53,644 nucleotides of DNA from assembly GCA_934437985.1 (NCBI GenBank), contig CAKSBI010000011.1, positions 1 to 53,644 on the forward strand, in the 5' to 3' direction. A program made the position numbers and the translations under genes. Shown here one piece after another: positions 35,485 to 44,986 of this stretch. Origin of the DNA: an uncultured Lachnospiraceae bacterium. Its GTDB lineage: Bacteria; Bacillota; Clostridia; Lachnospirales; Lachnospiraceae. Each line of letters starts with the position of its first letter. Position 1 is the stretch's first letter. The notes beneath the pieces are model-generated. The model searched no databases. It saw only the letters and a list, made by a program, of their open reading frames with translations, and was not told where the DNA came from.

Positions 35485-36921
35485 TTATATACTATTCTTT
35501 TCAGTATTACAACACTTTTTTTCAGTTTTTATCATCTCATATATCTCGTCAAATACAGCTCCGACATTATCTATCTCAAGGTTTGAATACTTAATTATAT
35601 AGAAGTTTTCCTTTTCCCTGTCAGGAACCATAAAATAATCAGATACCGGCTGCAGCCGGATGCATCGGTTCTCAAGCTTTTCCCGTACATCCTGCTCCGA
35701 GTACCCCGTATCAAGCCTGATCAGAAAGTGTAAGCCCGATTCATTCTCCTTTACCTCGCATATTCTGCTAAGCTTACTTCCTGCAAGGCTCTCTAAAAGA
35801 TACTTCCTTTTTCTGCTGTAATATAATCTCATCCTGTTGATATGTCTTTCAAAAAATCCTTTTCTTATAAATGCGGCAAGCGTATACTGCTCAAAATTAG
35901 AAACCGTACATGAGTAAAATGAAAGCTCCCTGTAAAACTTATTAGCAAGGTGTACCGGCAGGATCATATAACTGATACGGATCGTAGATGTCAAAGACTT
36001 TGAAAAGGTATTCATATATATAACCTTTTCACTGCCATCTATACTGAATAAAGTGGGAAGAGGTTTCCCATTAATCCTGAATTCACTGTCGTAATCATCT
36101 TCAATAATATAACGGCTGTCTTTTTCATTTGCCCAGGAAAGGACTTCATACCTGCGGTTTACGGGCATTGTAATGCCTGTAGGAAAATGATGGTTAGGAC
36201 AAATATGTGCAACATCTGACTTCGTCCTTACAAGCTCCCCTATGGTTATTCCATAATCATCCATATTAGCAAATTTGCAGTCAATCCCATATTGTCCATA
36301 TATTTCCGGCAGCTTCTTATATCCCGGATTCTCAATACAATATGACCTGTCAGTACCAAGAAGCTGGATCAAAAGACTATACAGATACTCCGTTCCCGCA
36401 CCAACAATAATCTGGTTAGGATCAACCAGCATACCCCGAAATGATTTGAGGTGTTCTGCAATAGCTGCCCTTAATTCATATATTCCATTTGCAGGCGATA
36501 CTTCCATAAGCTCCCTGCATCTGCCAGACAGAGTCTCCCTTGAAAGCCTTGCCCACACCGTAAACGGAAAGTTGTCCGGATTGACTATATTACTGGACAG
36601 ATCATACTTATACTTCACCGGCTCCTCCGGTACAACTATATCAAGATCAATATCTGCTTTCTTCGGGGTCTTAATTATCCCAACCATATCAGACACATAA
36701 TAGCCCTTCTTCGGGATTGTATATATGTAGCCCTCACTTATTAACTGATCGTATGCATTCTGAATTGTGATCGTGCTTACACCGTTGTTACGTGCAAATG
36801 TCCTTTTTGATGGAAGCTTATCCCCCGGAAGCAGAAGACCTTTCGCGATATCTTCTTTTACATACTGATATACCTGCTCGTAAAGCGGGGTATCTGAATC
36901 ACTAAACTGATATGTCAACAT
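35485..36921 (-). CDS. MocR-family (GntR/aminotransferase) transcriptional regulator
   Basis: 478 residues: GntR winged helix at 1-75 (PLYEQVYQYVKEDIAKGLLLPGDKLPSKR and NNGVSTITIQNAYDQLISEGY) joined to a fold-type I aminotransferase-like domain. PLP-site text includes IVGAGTEYLYSLLIQLLG, HICPNHHFPTGI, IIEDDYDSEFR and the lysine in NTFSKSLTSTIRISYMILP. Members such as PdxR and GabR sense PLP or amino acids. The regulated target is unknown: no pdx or gab gene is adjacent. Confidence 0.92.
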   Translation of the reverse strand: MLTYQFSDSDTPLYEQVYQYVKEDIAKGLLLPGDKLPSKRTFARNNGVSTITIQNAYDQLISEGYIYTIPKKGYYVSDMVGIIKTPKKADIDLDIVVPEEPVKYKYDLSSNIVNPDNFPFTVWARLSRETLSGRCRELMEVSPANGIYELRAAIAEHLKSFRGMLVDPNQIIVGAGTEYLYSLLIQLLGTDRSYCIENPGYKKLPEIYGQYGIDCKFANMDDYGITIGELVRTKSDVAHICPNHHFPTGITMPVNRRYEVLSWANEKDSRYIIEDDYDSEFRINGKPLPTLFSIDGSEKVIYMNTFSKSLTSTIRISYMILPVHLANKFYRELSFYSCTVSNFEQYTLAAFIRKGFFERHINRMRLYYSRKRKYLLESLAGSKLSRICEVKENESGLHFLIRLDTGYSEQDVREKLENRCIRLQPVSDYFMVPDREKENFYIIKYSNLEIDNVGAVFDEIYEMIKTEKKCCNTEKNSI

Positions 36922-37063
36922 AATTTTTCATTCCAATCTGGTGTATAATCATTTTATTGTATCTTTTTATTATGAAGCCCTCAGGCATATTTTGCAACTT
37001 CAAAATCCACCGTCCATCTGATTATCCCCTGTTTTTTTGCATTATCTGTTTTATTAACCGGAC

Positions 37064-37124
37064 GGGACAAAAGGCCTTCACCCACATGGGCATGCCCACA
37101 GGCGGGTAAAAGACCTTTTGTCCC
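37064..37124. repeat. 61-bp palindromic element between MocR and HPr genes
   Basis: GGGACAAAAGG (37064-37074) pairs with CCTTTTGTCCC (37114-37124); the stem goes on inside as CTTCACCC with GGGTAAAG, and the apex contains GGGCATGCCC. There is no T-run on either side, so it is not an ordinary terminator, though it lies about 50 nt after the HPr stop. The rest of 36922-37172 is AT-rich promoter-like DNA. Confidence 0.65.
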
Positions 37125-37172
37125 TTGTATCATTATATCCGGCTATAGGATGAAAGCACCACTTCCACTGAA

Positions 37173-37430
37173 TTACAGGTTCTGTTCAAAAAAATTCTTC
37201 ATTTCCTCAAAAGCGGTCTCTTCATCGACACCTGATACCTCTACCTCTACTGTCTGTCCGCATTTAACACCAAGACCCATAACAGCCATTATCCTTGCAG
37301 CCTCTACTGCCTTTCCATCCTTTTTTAAAACTATCTTACTCTCATATTTTTTTGCCTCTTTGGCAAGTAATCCCGCAGGTCTTGCATGGATACCAACCTC
37401 ATCCTTTATTGTATAACTAAATGATAACAT
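37173..37430 (-). CDS. HPr-like PTS phosphocarrier protein
   Basis: 85 residues, the HPr size. The phosphorylation site is intact: GIHARPAG with the active His at about 15. At the place of regulatory Ser46 (KSIMG in Bacillus-type HPr) the sequence is ARIMAVMGLG, with Arg instead of Ser, so HPr kinase cannot act there. It is the last gene of the ascorbate-type PTS operon, 17 nt after the IIB gene, and so is probably a dedicated phosphocarrier rather than the cell's main HPr. Confidence 0.92.
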   Translation of the reverse strand: MLSFSYTIKDEVGIHARPAGLLAKEAKKYESKIVLKKDGKAVEAARIMAVMGLGVKCGQTVEVEVSGVDEETAFEEMKNFFEQNL

Positions 37431-37447
37431 AGGCCTCCTCCTTTCTG

Positions 37448-37729
37448 CTACTTGTCTTCCTCAAATGCTTTCTTTAACTTTTCCTGAATCTCATTCACTG
37501 CAACCATATTACTCAATCCGATGGCTTTTCCGGCTTTCTCAGCATTTGAAACCAGGTCTGCACTGCATACAAAAAGGTCTGCTGCCCCCGGAAGGACATC
37601 ATCAATTGTTGAATGCGTAACTGTCACACCTTCAATCCCAAGATTCTTTAAAGCCTTCTTAACATTCATCTCCATTACAAATGATGTGCCCAGGCCTGAA
37701 CCACAAAAACACATAATTTTCTTAATCAT
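37448..37729 (-). CDS. PTS IIB component, ascorbate/lactose superfamily
   Basis: 93 residues. The phospho-accepting cysteine loop is visible at the N-terminus: IMCFCGSGLGTSFVMEMNV, Cys9 by alignment. It receives phosphate from the IIA protein and passes it to the sugar moved by IIC. Related to UlaB/SgaB. Lies between IIC and HPr in one operon. Confidence 0.9.
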   Translation of the reverse strand: MIKKIMCFCGSGLGTSFVMEMNVKKALKNLGIEGVTVTHSTIDDVLPGAADLFVCSADLVSNAEKAGKAIGLSNMVAVNEIQEKLKKAFEEDK

Positions 37730-37766
37730 AGCTTTTTACCTCCTCAAAATATTATAAAACAACTTA

Positions 37767-39149
37767 TTAATTCACTGTCTTCCTTTTTCCAAAGAAGATA
37801 TTGTAAACGATAGGTATCAGGAACAATACAGCAACGATAACCAGCATACCATTTCCCTTTACAAAGTTTGCAAGGTTTCCAAAGACAATACCTACGATCG
37901 TAAAATCTGTATCTGAATATGAGGTATTAGCATATCCCATTGCCTTCATTACAGGGAACATACCGGCAATCAGGAATGTTGCAACTACACCATGGACAAA
38001 TGCACCTACAACACAACCCTTTAATCCTCCTGTCGCATTACCGCATACACCGGCTGTGGCACCACAGAAGAAATGCAGAACTGCCCCCGGAAGTACAATA
38101 GCAGCTGCGATACCGGCATTTCCCATCAATGCCAGAATTGCCAATGCTGCAATTCCCCCGATAAATGAACAGAAGAATCCGATCAATACCGCATTCGGTG
38201 CAAAAGGAAATACTATCGGGCAGTCAAGCGCCGGCCTGGCATTTGGAACCAGCTTCTCTGAGATTCCCTTAAATGCAGGTACAATTTCATTGATCAGCAT
38301 ACGTACACCTGCTAATACAATATAGATACCGGCTGAGAATGTTATTGACTGTGTTACAGAATATATGAGCCAGTTGTTATCCCCAATAATCCCGGCAGCC
38401 TCCTTTGGTGATGCAAATACCGCAACACCAGCCACAATTATATAGCAGAGGAACATTGCAAGTGCGATTGAAATTGTGTTCTCTCTCAGGAATCCAAGTG
38501 TTTTTGGAAAATTAATATCCTCTGTAGTCTTTACGTTCTCTTTTTTACCAAAAAGCTTACCAATCTGGGCACTCAGCCAGTAACATCCGCTTCCAAAATG
38601 ACCAAGTGCAAGAGAATCATCACCGGTAACCTTCTCTATAGTCGGATGCATAAGTGCCGGGAATACTGTCATTAAAAGTCCAAGCAATAATGCACCTGCG
38701 ATAATAAGCCTAAACCCTGACAGCCCGCAAATAGTCATAATAATTGAAATCAGACAGGACATATATAAGGCATGATGCCCGGTAAGGAAAATATATTTCA
38801 TCTTAGAAAATCTTGCCAATACAATATTGGCAACCATGCCAAGTGCAAATATAGAAGCTGTCTGTACTGCATAGTCATTAAGTGCTACTGCCGTAATTGC
38901 TTCATTATTAGGAACTACGCCTTCCACATGGAAGGCTGCCTGGAACAGCTCGCCAAATGGAATGATAGCGTCCTGTACAACACCTGCACCTGCATTCAAA
39001 ACTATAAAACCAAGAATTGTCTTAATTGTACCCTTCAAGCAGGTCTGTGCGTCCTGCTTCTGTAATAATAATCCTAAAAGTGCGATTAAACCAACGAAGA
39101 TTGCCGGTGTTGAAAGCACTTGCTGAATTAAATGTAATACTTCACCCAT
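37767..39149 (-). CDS. PTS IIC component, ascorbate (UlaA/SgaT) family
   Basis: 460-residue membrane transporter with about eleven hydrophobic segments. The family's typical passages are STPAIFVGLIALLGLLLQ, IKTILGFIVLNAGAGVV, LTGHHALYMSCLIS and HFFCGATAGVCGNATGG. Named for ascorbate, but the family also takes other substrates, and no ulaD, ulaE, ulaF or ulaG enzyme is beside it, so the substrate is open. Third gene of the operon. Confidence 0.93.
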   Translation of the reverse strand: MGEVLHLIQQVLSTPAIFVGLIALLGLLLQKQDAQTCLKGTIKTILGFIVLNAGAGVVQDAIIPFGELFQAAFHVEGVVPNNEAITAVALNDYAVQTASIFALGMVANIVLARFSKMKYIFLTGHHALYMSCLISIIMTICGLSGFRLIIAGALLLGLLMTVFPALMHPTIEKVTGDDSLALGHFGSGCYWLSAQIGKLFGKKENVKTTEDINFPKTLGFLRENTISIALAMFLCYIIVAGVAVFASPKEAAGIIGDNNWLIYSVTQSITFSAGIYIVLAGVRMLINEIVPAFKGISEKLVPNARPALDCPIVFPFAPNAVLIGFFCSFIGGIAALAILALMGNAGIAAAIVLPGAVLHFFCGATAGVCGNATGGLKGCVVGAFVHGVVATFLIAGMFPVMKAMGYANTSYSDTDFTIVGIVFGNLANFVKGNGMLVIVAVLFLIPIVYNIFFGKRKTVN

Positions 39150-39166
39150 TATCCTCTTCCTCCTTC

Positions 39167-39601
39167 TCAGATACTTTCAAAATATTGGTACAGCTTTTCT
39201 TCATTTTCAGATTCCAGTATCTTTTCAACTGTTTCTTCATCCGACAGTAATTCTGATATCTTCATAAGTGCCTCTAAATGACTTTCATTATCCTTTGCAG
39301 CCAGTGTAACAAACAATCGTGCCGTAGAACCTTCTTTATCGAAAGCAATATCCTTTCTGAACAGTGTGATACTAACCTGTGATTCAATTGCCCCCTGTTC
39401 CGGTCTGGCATGTGGCAAAGCGATATGTTCTGCTATAAGGATGTACGGTCCGAACTTCTCCAAATTCCCAATTATTCCATCCTTATATTCTTCATTAACA
39501 TAACCGCCATTTTCCAACGGAAATACAGATATTCTTATTGCTTCACGCCAGTCACACGCATCTTCACATATCTGTACATTTTCCTTTTTCAAAAGTCCCA
39601 T
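39167..39601 (-). CDS. PTS IIA component, fructose/mannitol type
   Basis: 144 residues from the ATG at 39601, 6 nt after AAGGAG (the frame is open to 39676, but that part has no ribosome binding site). The active His64 lies in AEHIALPHARPEQG, followed by SQVSITLFRKDIAF and FVTLAAKDNESHLEAL. It resembles the C-terminal EIIA domain of the regulator encoded next to it. Delivers phosphate from HPr to the IIB protein. Confidence 0.92.
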   Translation of the reverse strand: MGLLKKENVQICEDACDWREAIRISVFPLENGGYVNEEYKDGIIGNLEKFGPYILIAEHIALPHARPEQGAIESQVSITLFRKDIAFDKEGSTARLFVTLAAKDNESHLEALMKISELLSDEETVEKILESENEEKLYQYFESI

Positions 39602-39757
39602 TTTCTTCTCCTTCCAGAACTTTTTTATATAGTTTTGCCGATCGACTGGTTTTATGGTAACATCATAAAGGCACATATAGAAGTCCAGAAGTTGTAACGT
39701 ATCTGTGCAAAGGTTTGTACTTCGGGCACTTCCATATTCTATAACATATTTCTATTT

Positions 39758-41779
39758 TTATCTATTATTAATTATTGCCAGCAATTCCTCCGAAGAATCA
39801 CTTTCCATAAGAGCATTTAACGAATCCCCTTCACTCACAAGCTCAAGAATATCCTGAAGAATCCTTAAATGCTTTTCCTGATCCTCCGCCGCAAGGACAA
39901 TTATAAGCCTTGCTTTACTCTCCTTTGAAAAAATAACCGGTTTTTTAAATAGTGTTATCGATACATCTAATGAATTAACACCATCCTCAGGTTTTGCGTG
40001 TGCCAGCATTACAGAATCATTCAGGAACATATATGGTCCATAATTATGAATCTGCGAAATAATTGTATCAAGATATCCCGGTTCAATGCTATTACTGTCA
40101 ATTAAACACTGCCCGGCAATCCTTATACCCTGTTCCCAGCTGCAGCTTTCCGACACAATATTAATTCTGGCGGGGTCTAACATCTTACATAAACCCAATT
40201 CCATTTTATCCTCAATATGGAATTCCTGTAATCCGCCCTGAAGGTATACGGTCAGGTCATTCTGAAGATTCACATAATCCTCCGGGCTGACATATTTTTT
40301 TACTATCCGGAAGATCTGATCCCTTCTGATCTCAATCTTTTTTGGCGCAATTAACCTGTGATTTAATATATTTTTGCGGTCTAATGCAGTTAATACCGGA
40401 TTCACCACAATATCCGGTACAACACTGTTTATCTTTACTGTAGAAATGATCACATCACAGATTTCCTGTGCATTTACTAGTCCGGGTACTGCCCTTACCC
40501 CGGCAATCTGGGCAAATGGCAGCAGCTTCTGCACCTCTCTTTTAATCATATTGCCTGCCGATATTCCATTCACGCATACAATTAATATCCGCAATCTTTG
40601 ATTATCCCTGCCTGATATCTTCAGGGCACTTCCAAAATGCAATACAAGATATGCGGTTTCTGCATCAGGAATCGGCACCCCTATACTCATCTCAATCCTT
40701 TTAATTACCTTTTTCATTATGGCAAACAGATCCGGGTATTCCTTTATGACATCATCAGCTATTGTATTCCCAATCTGTATGCCATACTGATACCGATAAA
40801 GCGATGTACTTAAATGTATGAATAATGCTTTCTCAAGCTCATCCTTTTCTTCAAAAAATACGCAGGCTGTCTTTTCAAATTCTGTAATCAGTTCATTTAC
40901 AATATCACGTATATACTGTTTTGACGGATTGGTAAAAAAACGGTCAGGCACTGTATTAACCCGTGAGCCTAACAAATGTAATGCAAGATAACACCGCTCG
41001 TCAACATTCAGATCATCAAAATACCTGTTGATGAGTTCATATTCCCTTGTCTGCCGGATCTGCGATGCTTTAAGCCCGGGGAATTGTACCGGATGCTGAT
41101 GCCTGTACAGCAGAGGTATAAGTACAGCTATGGAAAAAAGCACTCCTTCCACATACACAACCCCTGATTCACGTTCTATGCCAAGTAATTTTTCATAATA
41201 TCTCTTTACACTTTCAGGTTCAAAAAAATGCAGCTTATTTCCCTTAAACAATGTCTCCAGTTCGCTAAAATAAAGCATAAATACAGCCCTGATACATATG
41301 GCATCTCCCTTTACCCCATATCCGGTTTTAGACTGATAATCCAGTCGGAGACCATATTGCTTAAGCTGTCTGTTTACAGCTTTCAGGTCGTTCAATATTG
41401 TATTTCTGCTTACTTCAAAACACTCCGCCAGCTGCTCTATATACAATGGTTTATCTGAATACACAATATAACAGATAATTCCCTTACATCTTTCGGCAGG
41501 TGAAAAAATGTATACACTTTCCCTGCTGTGCATATCTATATTTTCACGGATTATATCCCTGTATTCATATGGCAGAAAAACTCCCTTGTCCCTGATAATC
41601 TCCAGACCGGGAACAGCAATCTGCTCCAGCCATATATTAATCTTATTAATATCATAATATACAGTGCGCCGGGACACATCCAAAGCCCCGGCAAGCTCCT
41701 GTAATGATACGTAATCAGACTGCGTTAACAGAACATTAATTAACCTCTCACCCCTCTCTGACATATAAAGCATTGCCAT
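39758..41779 (-). CDS. PRD-containing transcriptional activator (BglG/MtlR type)
   Basis: 673 residues from the ATG at 41779, 7 nt after AGGAAG. Domain order: HTH (LVSLQELAGALDVSRRTVYYDINKI-like), second HTH (IEQLAECFEVSRNTILNDLK), two PTS regulation domains, a IIB-like domain (RILIVCVNGISAGNM) and a C-terminal EIIA domain (MLAHAKPEDGVNSLDVSITLF). It should sense the phosphorylation state of the PTS and turn on the four PTS genes that follow. It stands at the head of the operon, 157 nt before the IIA start. Confidence 0.93.
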   Translation of the reverse strand: MAMLYMSERGERLINVLLTQSDYVSLQELAGALDVSRRTVYYDINKINIWLEQIAVPGLEIIRDKGVFLPYEYRDIIRENIDMHSRESVYIFSPAERCKGIICYIVYSDKPLYIEQLAECFEVSRNTILNDLKAVNRQLKQYGLRLDYQSKTGYGVKGDAICIRAVFMLYFSELETLFKGNKLHFFEPESVKRYYEKLLGIERESGVVYVEGVLFSIAVLIPLLYRHQHPVQFPGLKASQIRQTREYELINRYFDDLNVDERCYLALHLLGSRVNTVPDRFFTNPSKQYIRDIVNELITEFEKTACVFFEEKDELEKALFIHLSTSLYRYQYGIQIGNTIADDVIKEYPDLFAIMKKVIKRIEMSIGVPIPDAETAYLVLHFGSALKISGRDNQRLRILIVCVNGISAGNMIKREVQKLLPFAQIAGVRAVPGLVNAQEICDVIISTVKINSVVPDIVVNPVLTALDRKNILNHRLIAPKKIEIRRDQIFRIVKKYVSPEDYVNLQNDLTVYLQGGLQEFHIEDKMELGLCKMLDPARINIVSESCSWEQGIRIAGQCLIDSNSIEPGYLDTIISQIHNYGPYMFLNDSVMLAHAKPEDGVNSLDVSITLFKKPVIFSKESKARLIIVLAAEDQEKHLRILQDILELVSEGDSLNALMESDSSEELLAIINNR

Positions 41780-41884
41780 ATATAAACTTCCTTTCACCCT
41801 GTCCTGCATATAAAGATACTAATACATAACTTTCCATAATTATACATTTCAACAGGCATTCCTTGCAGCCATGGCAACATAGCC

Positions 41885-43678
41885 TTATTTTACCAATCCA
41901 CTTTCCTTTAGCAGAATTTCAGCATCTGTGCCCTTTACAGCCTTCAACACATTTTTCAGCAGCAGCTTTTCTTTGAATGACAAAGGCATTTCATCTATTG
42001 ACTTCTTATCTACAGCATAATATGCCGCACGGAGTAATTCCCTTACATCATATTGTGATCCCCAGACCTCCGGAACACCCCTGTCCACATTGAGAAGGGT
42101 ATATACTGCTTCCATGCCTGTACGGATAGAATATTCTGTTGTGAAAATAGTATCTCTGGGTGTCTCGGCGAATTGACCTAAGAATGCAAAATTTACTGCT
42201 CCCTCAGGAACTACAAGAGGTCTGTCTTTTTCTTTCCGGGGTTGGAAAAAAGCGTTGATATAAGGCATATAGCAGGTAGTAGTATTACACCTGTTCTTTG
42301 CCCATTCATCAATCTTATCCGTTGGCACCCCGATATGGTACAGCCATTCACGGCATACTTCCTCACCGGTACACTCACGCATTGCTTTCTTTACATAGTT
42401 ACCCTTTTTGTTGGTAGACAACGCATATACCCAGATAAGTACCGAATCTTTATCCTGGGCTTTGAACTGCGGCTGACGGTTAATAGTCCATGAAAGAAAC
42501 CAGTTGTCCATGCTGTCCTTTACTGTAACGATGCCACCTGTGGTAACCTTTCCTTCTCTCGGGTCCCTCTTACATACACTGATAATTTTTAGAATTATTT
42601 CTTCATCCTTTGTCTCAATAGTAGCGCTCATCCAGTTGGTGGCATCAACGTCGCTGCAAAATTTGTCCGGATTTCCATATTCGCCATGCTTAGCCTGTGC
42701 CGCTATATTTTTCCACAGATCCCATGATTCGCCCTGCCCATTTCTTACATTGCTTAAATCAGGTGCCGTATTCTGATCTCCGTAACAGGACGTATCTGTA
42801 CAACAGCCATTTGTAATAAATACCAGATCATCCACTGTAAGATCAATAACCTCTTTCTTCCCATTTTTCTCGTATACAATCTGTTCAGCTGTCTTTTTTC
42901 CGCCAATATCCCTGATAATCACATTTTTAACATCAAATCCATACTCCACGACAACCCCATGATTTTCAAGGTATTTTACAAGCGGCAAAATCATACTCTC
43001 ATACTGGTTATACTTAGTAAATCTAAGTGCTGTAAAATCAGGCAGTCCATCAATATGATGGCAATATCTGCAGAGATATCTCTTCATCTCTAATGCAGAA
43101 GACCATTTCTGGAAAGCAAACATTGTCTGCCAGTATAACCAGAAATTTGTCTTCCAGAACGAGTCAGGAAGCACCTCACTGATTTTTTTATCCTCAAGCT
43201 TCTTCTCAGGTGTCATAAATAACCTGGAAAGAGCTATTGCAGATGCCTTATCAAGTCCGAATTTCTTATCAGTATGGGCATCCCGGCCACGTTTTTCAGT
43301 TGCACGGCAGAGTGAATAATTAGGGTCATGCTTATTGAGCCAATAATACTCATCAAGCACGGATACATCGGGGTTCTCAATAGATGGAATATCCCTGAAC
43401 ATATCCCACATACATTCAAAATGGTTATCCATTTCCCTTCCGCCTCTCATATAAAATCCCTTAGTTACATCCCTTCTGCCATCACAGCTGCCACCGGCAA
43501 GATCCAGTTTCTCCATAATATGGATTTTGTTACCTTTTACCTGCCCATCCCTTACCAGATAAAAAGCCGCCGAAAGTCCTGCAAGCCCTGTTCCAATAAT
43601 ATAAGCAGCTTTCCTGTCAACGCCTTCAGGCTTTTCAGGCCTTACAAATGCTTCATAATTACCAGCCGAATAATACAT
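41885..43678 (-). CDS. ohyA: Oleate hydratase
   Basis: FAD-dependent hydratase that adds water to the cis-9 double bond of oleate and related fatty acids (10-hydroxystearate). 597 residues from the ATG at 43678, 8 nt after GGAG. The nucleotide-binding motif YIIGTGLAGLSAAFYLVRDG, the loop MRGGREMDNHFECMWD with the catalytic Glu, and AVNFAFLGQFAETPRDTIFTTEYSIRTGMEAVYTLL near the end are typical of the MCRA family. It protects bacteria from unsaturated fatty acids in the gut. A monocistronic gene with the PTS operon downstream and a terminator upstream. Confidence 0.95.
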   Translation of the reverse strand: MYYSAGNYEAFVRPEKPEGVDRKAAYIIGTGLAGLSAAFYLVRDGQVKGNKIHIMEKLDLAGGSCDGRRDVTKGFYMRGGREMDNHFECMWDMFRDIPSIENPDVSVLDEYYWLNKHDPNYSLCRATEKRGRDAHTDKKFGLDKASAIALSRLFMTPEKKLEDKKISEVLPDSFWKTNFWLYWQTMFAFQKWSSALEMKRYLCRYCHHIDGLPDFTALRFTKYNQYESMILPLVKYLENHGVVVEYGFDVKNVIIRDIGGKKTAEQIVYEKNGKKEVIDLTVDDLVFITNGCCTDTSCYGDQNTAPDLSNVRNGQGESWDLWKNIAAQAKHGEYGNPDKFCSDVDATNWMSATIETKDEEIILKIISVCKRDPREGKVTTGGIVTVKDSMDNWFLSWTINRQPQFKAQDKDSVLIWVYALSTNKKGNYVKKAMRECTGEEVCREWLYHIGVPTDKIDEWAKNRCNTTTCYMPYINAFFQPRKEKDRPLVVPEGAVNFAFLGQFAETPRDTIFTTEYSIRTGMEAVYTLLNVDRGVPEVWGSQYDVRELLRAAYYAVDKKSIDEMPLSFKEKLLLKNVLKAVKGTDAEILLKESGLVK

Positions 43679-43797
43679 ATAGCACACTCCTTTTTCCTTC
43701 TTAATAATATCCCCTGGATTATATGTTATTATTATGCGCTCCAATATATAAAAAATATGCGGGAACAAATTATATAATTTTACCCAGATAAAACTAT

Positions 43798-43848
43798 AAA
43801 GCACAAAAAAGCTGACTGATAGAATGCCAGTCAGCCTTTTTGTGCTTT
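43798..43848 (-). terminator. Terminator of the surface-protein operon
   Basis: AAAGCAC-AAAAA-GCTGACT (43798-43818) pairs with AGTCAGC-CTTTTT-GTGCTTT (to 43848). The stem plus T6 on the minus strand closes the operon that ends at 43870; the symmetry would also let it work on the other strand. Confidence 0.85.
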
Positions 43849-43869
43849 ACACATTCGATATACTATCTT

Positions 43870-44355
43870 TCATCCTCCCACAGTGGTATTCAGCATTACA
43901 GCTCCGGCGCTATAGTAGGTGTCCGGCTCATACGCCATGATTTTGAGCCTGATGGCTGCCTTGTTTTCAGGAATGGTATCAAATGTAACTGTTCTTACAT
44001 ATTCATTCGGCTTTAAAAGTCCTGTTTCGGCAAGGATATTGTCCTCTCCATCAAGTATGCGCAGCTTTAACCAGACCCCATTGCTGTCATCATTAGTAAA
44101 ATACACATCCGCTGCGTTCCCATTCAAAATAACTTTTCCGCATATATGGGCTGAGAAATTCATCCCATCCCTGTAAATCTGCGTCCAGCTTTCGTCCGCC
44201 ACATCCGGCATACCGCTTTGCGCCGCTGTCTCAAACGGTGGCGGAATAAACTCTGCCTGTTCAGATTTTCCGCCTGTCAGGGCAAGAGACAGGAGCATTA
44301 CGAGAACAGCAAGAAAGCAAATAGCAGCAGAGAAATAAATGGCTTTACTCTTCAT
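43870..44355 (-). CDS. Membrane-anchored exported protein, unrecognised (paralogue of 45585-46133)
   Basis: 161 residues: a basic start, one membrane helix (AICFLAVLVMLLSLALT), a short Pro/Gln-rich spacer, then a beta-rich domain: NGNAADVYFTNDDSNGVWL, ILDGEDNILAETGLLKPNEYVR, and AVMLNTTVGG at the end. The part LKLRILDGEDNILAETGLLKPNEYV aligns with LQLEIDDVVILQSGRLEPGNMV of the gene at 45585, including the position of the G-L-x-P-N/G turn. Last gene of the operon. No known family; probably a structural or assembly partner of the other surface proteins. Confidence 0.7.
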   Translation of the reverse strand: MKSKAIYFSAAICFLAVLVMLLSLALTGGKSEQAEFIPPPFETAAQSGMPDVADESWTQIYRDGMNFSAHICGKVILNGNAADVYFTNDDSNGVWLKLRILDGEDNILAETGLLKPNEYVRTVTFDTIPENKAAIRLKIMAYEPDTYYSAGAVMLNTTVGG

Positions 44356-44402
44356 ATTTTCAGACTCCTTATTGTCTCTCAGCCTGTGTTCTCATGACAT
44401 TA

Positions 44403-44954
44403 TTAATCGTTTACCAAGGTTACCGTTACCTTACCGATTGCAGTGGCTGTAATCTTATCGGAGGAAAGCTCTCCGTTCAAGCCAATGACTGCGCTGGCCG
44501 TAGGTGCGCTTCCCGGCGCTGTCCCTACAGCACTCCCAAGCGTCAGATTAGTTATCGCTGTCCCCTTATTATTAGAAAAGCTACCGCTGATTCCGTTGTA
44601 TCCTGTTTCCTGTTCATAGTCAAGCTGTACGGTTATGCCCGCATTGGAATGATTTGTGACGCTGATTTTGTCTGCACCTTCACTACAACTCCATTTTGCA
44701 GCACTAATGTTGTCATATTGGTGCGTCGCCGGATTCCATGTTCCTGTCGAAGCATCTGTATAAGTAAAATCCATACTGCCCCAGGTGATGTCTACACTGT
44801 AAACCGTTGCAGCAGCACTACCTGCATTATAAGTACCCCTAACTATGGCACTGTCACTTCCGTTAACGGCAGTAATTTTATTTGCCGCAAAGGCGGTAAC
44901 AGACGTCATAAAAAACAGTGCCAAAGTGAGAATAACTGCAGATATCTTTTTCAT
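44403..44954 (-). CDS. Small secreted surface protein with the SVDITWGSM domain
   Basis: 183 residues. A signal peptide (ISAVILTLALFFMTSVTAFA) is followed almost at once by a beta-rich domain covering the rest: VYSVDITWGSMDFTYT, GTWNPATHQYDN, VTNHSNAGITVQLDY, and a final IGKVTVTLVND. The same domain makes up the protein at 44987 and the C-terminus of the giant protein. No sorting signal and no membrane helix besides the signal. GGGAG and AAGGA precede the ATG. Unknown function; probably a subunit of an extracellular structure. Confidence 0.75.
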   Translation of the reverse strand: MKKISAVILTLALFFMTSVTAFAANKITAVNGSDSAIVRGTYNAGSAAATVYSVDITWGSMDFTYTDASTGTWNPATHQYDNISAAKWSCSEGADKISVTNHSNAGITVQLDYEQETGYNGISGSFSNNKGTAITNLTLGSAVGTAPGSAPTASAVIGLNGELSSDKITATAIGKVTVTLVND

Positions 44955-44986
44955 TTTCCTTCACTCCCTTCCGGTATAAATACATA

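Noticed and set aside
37064..37124. Ordinary terminator of the PTS operon
   Set aside because: Strong stem but no T-run on either strand.
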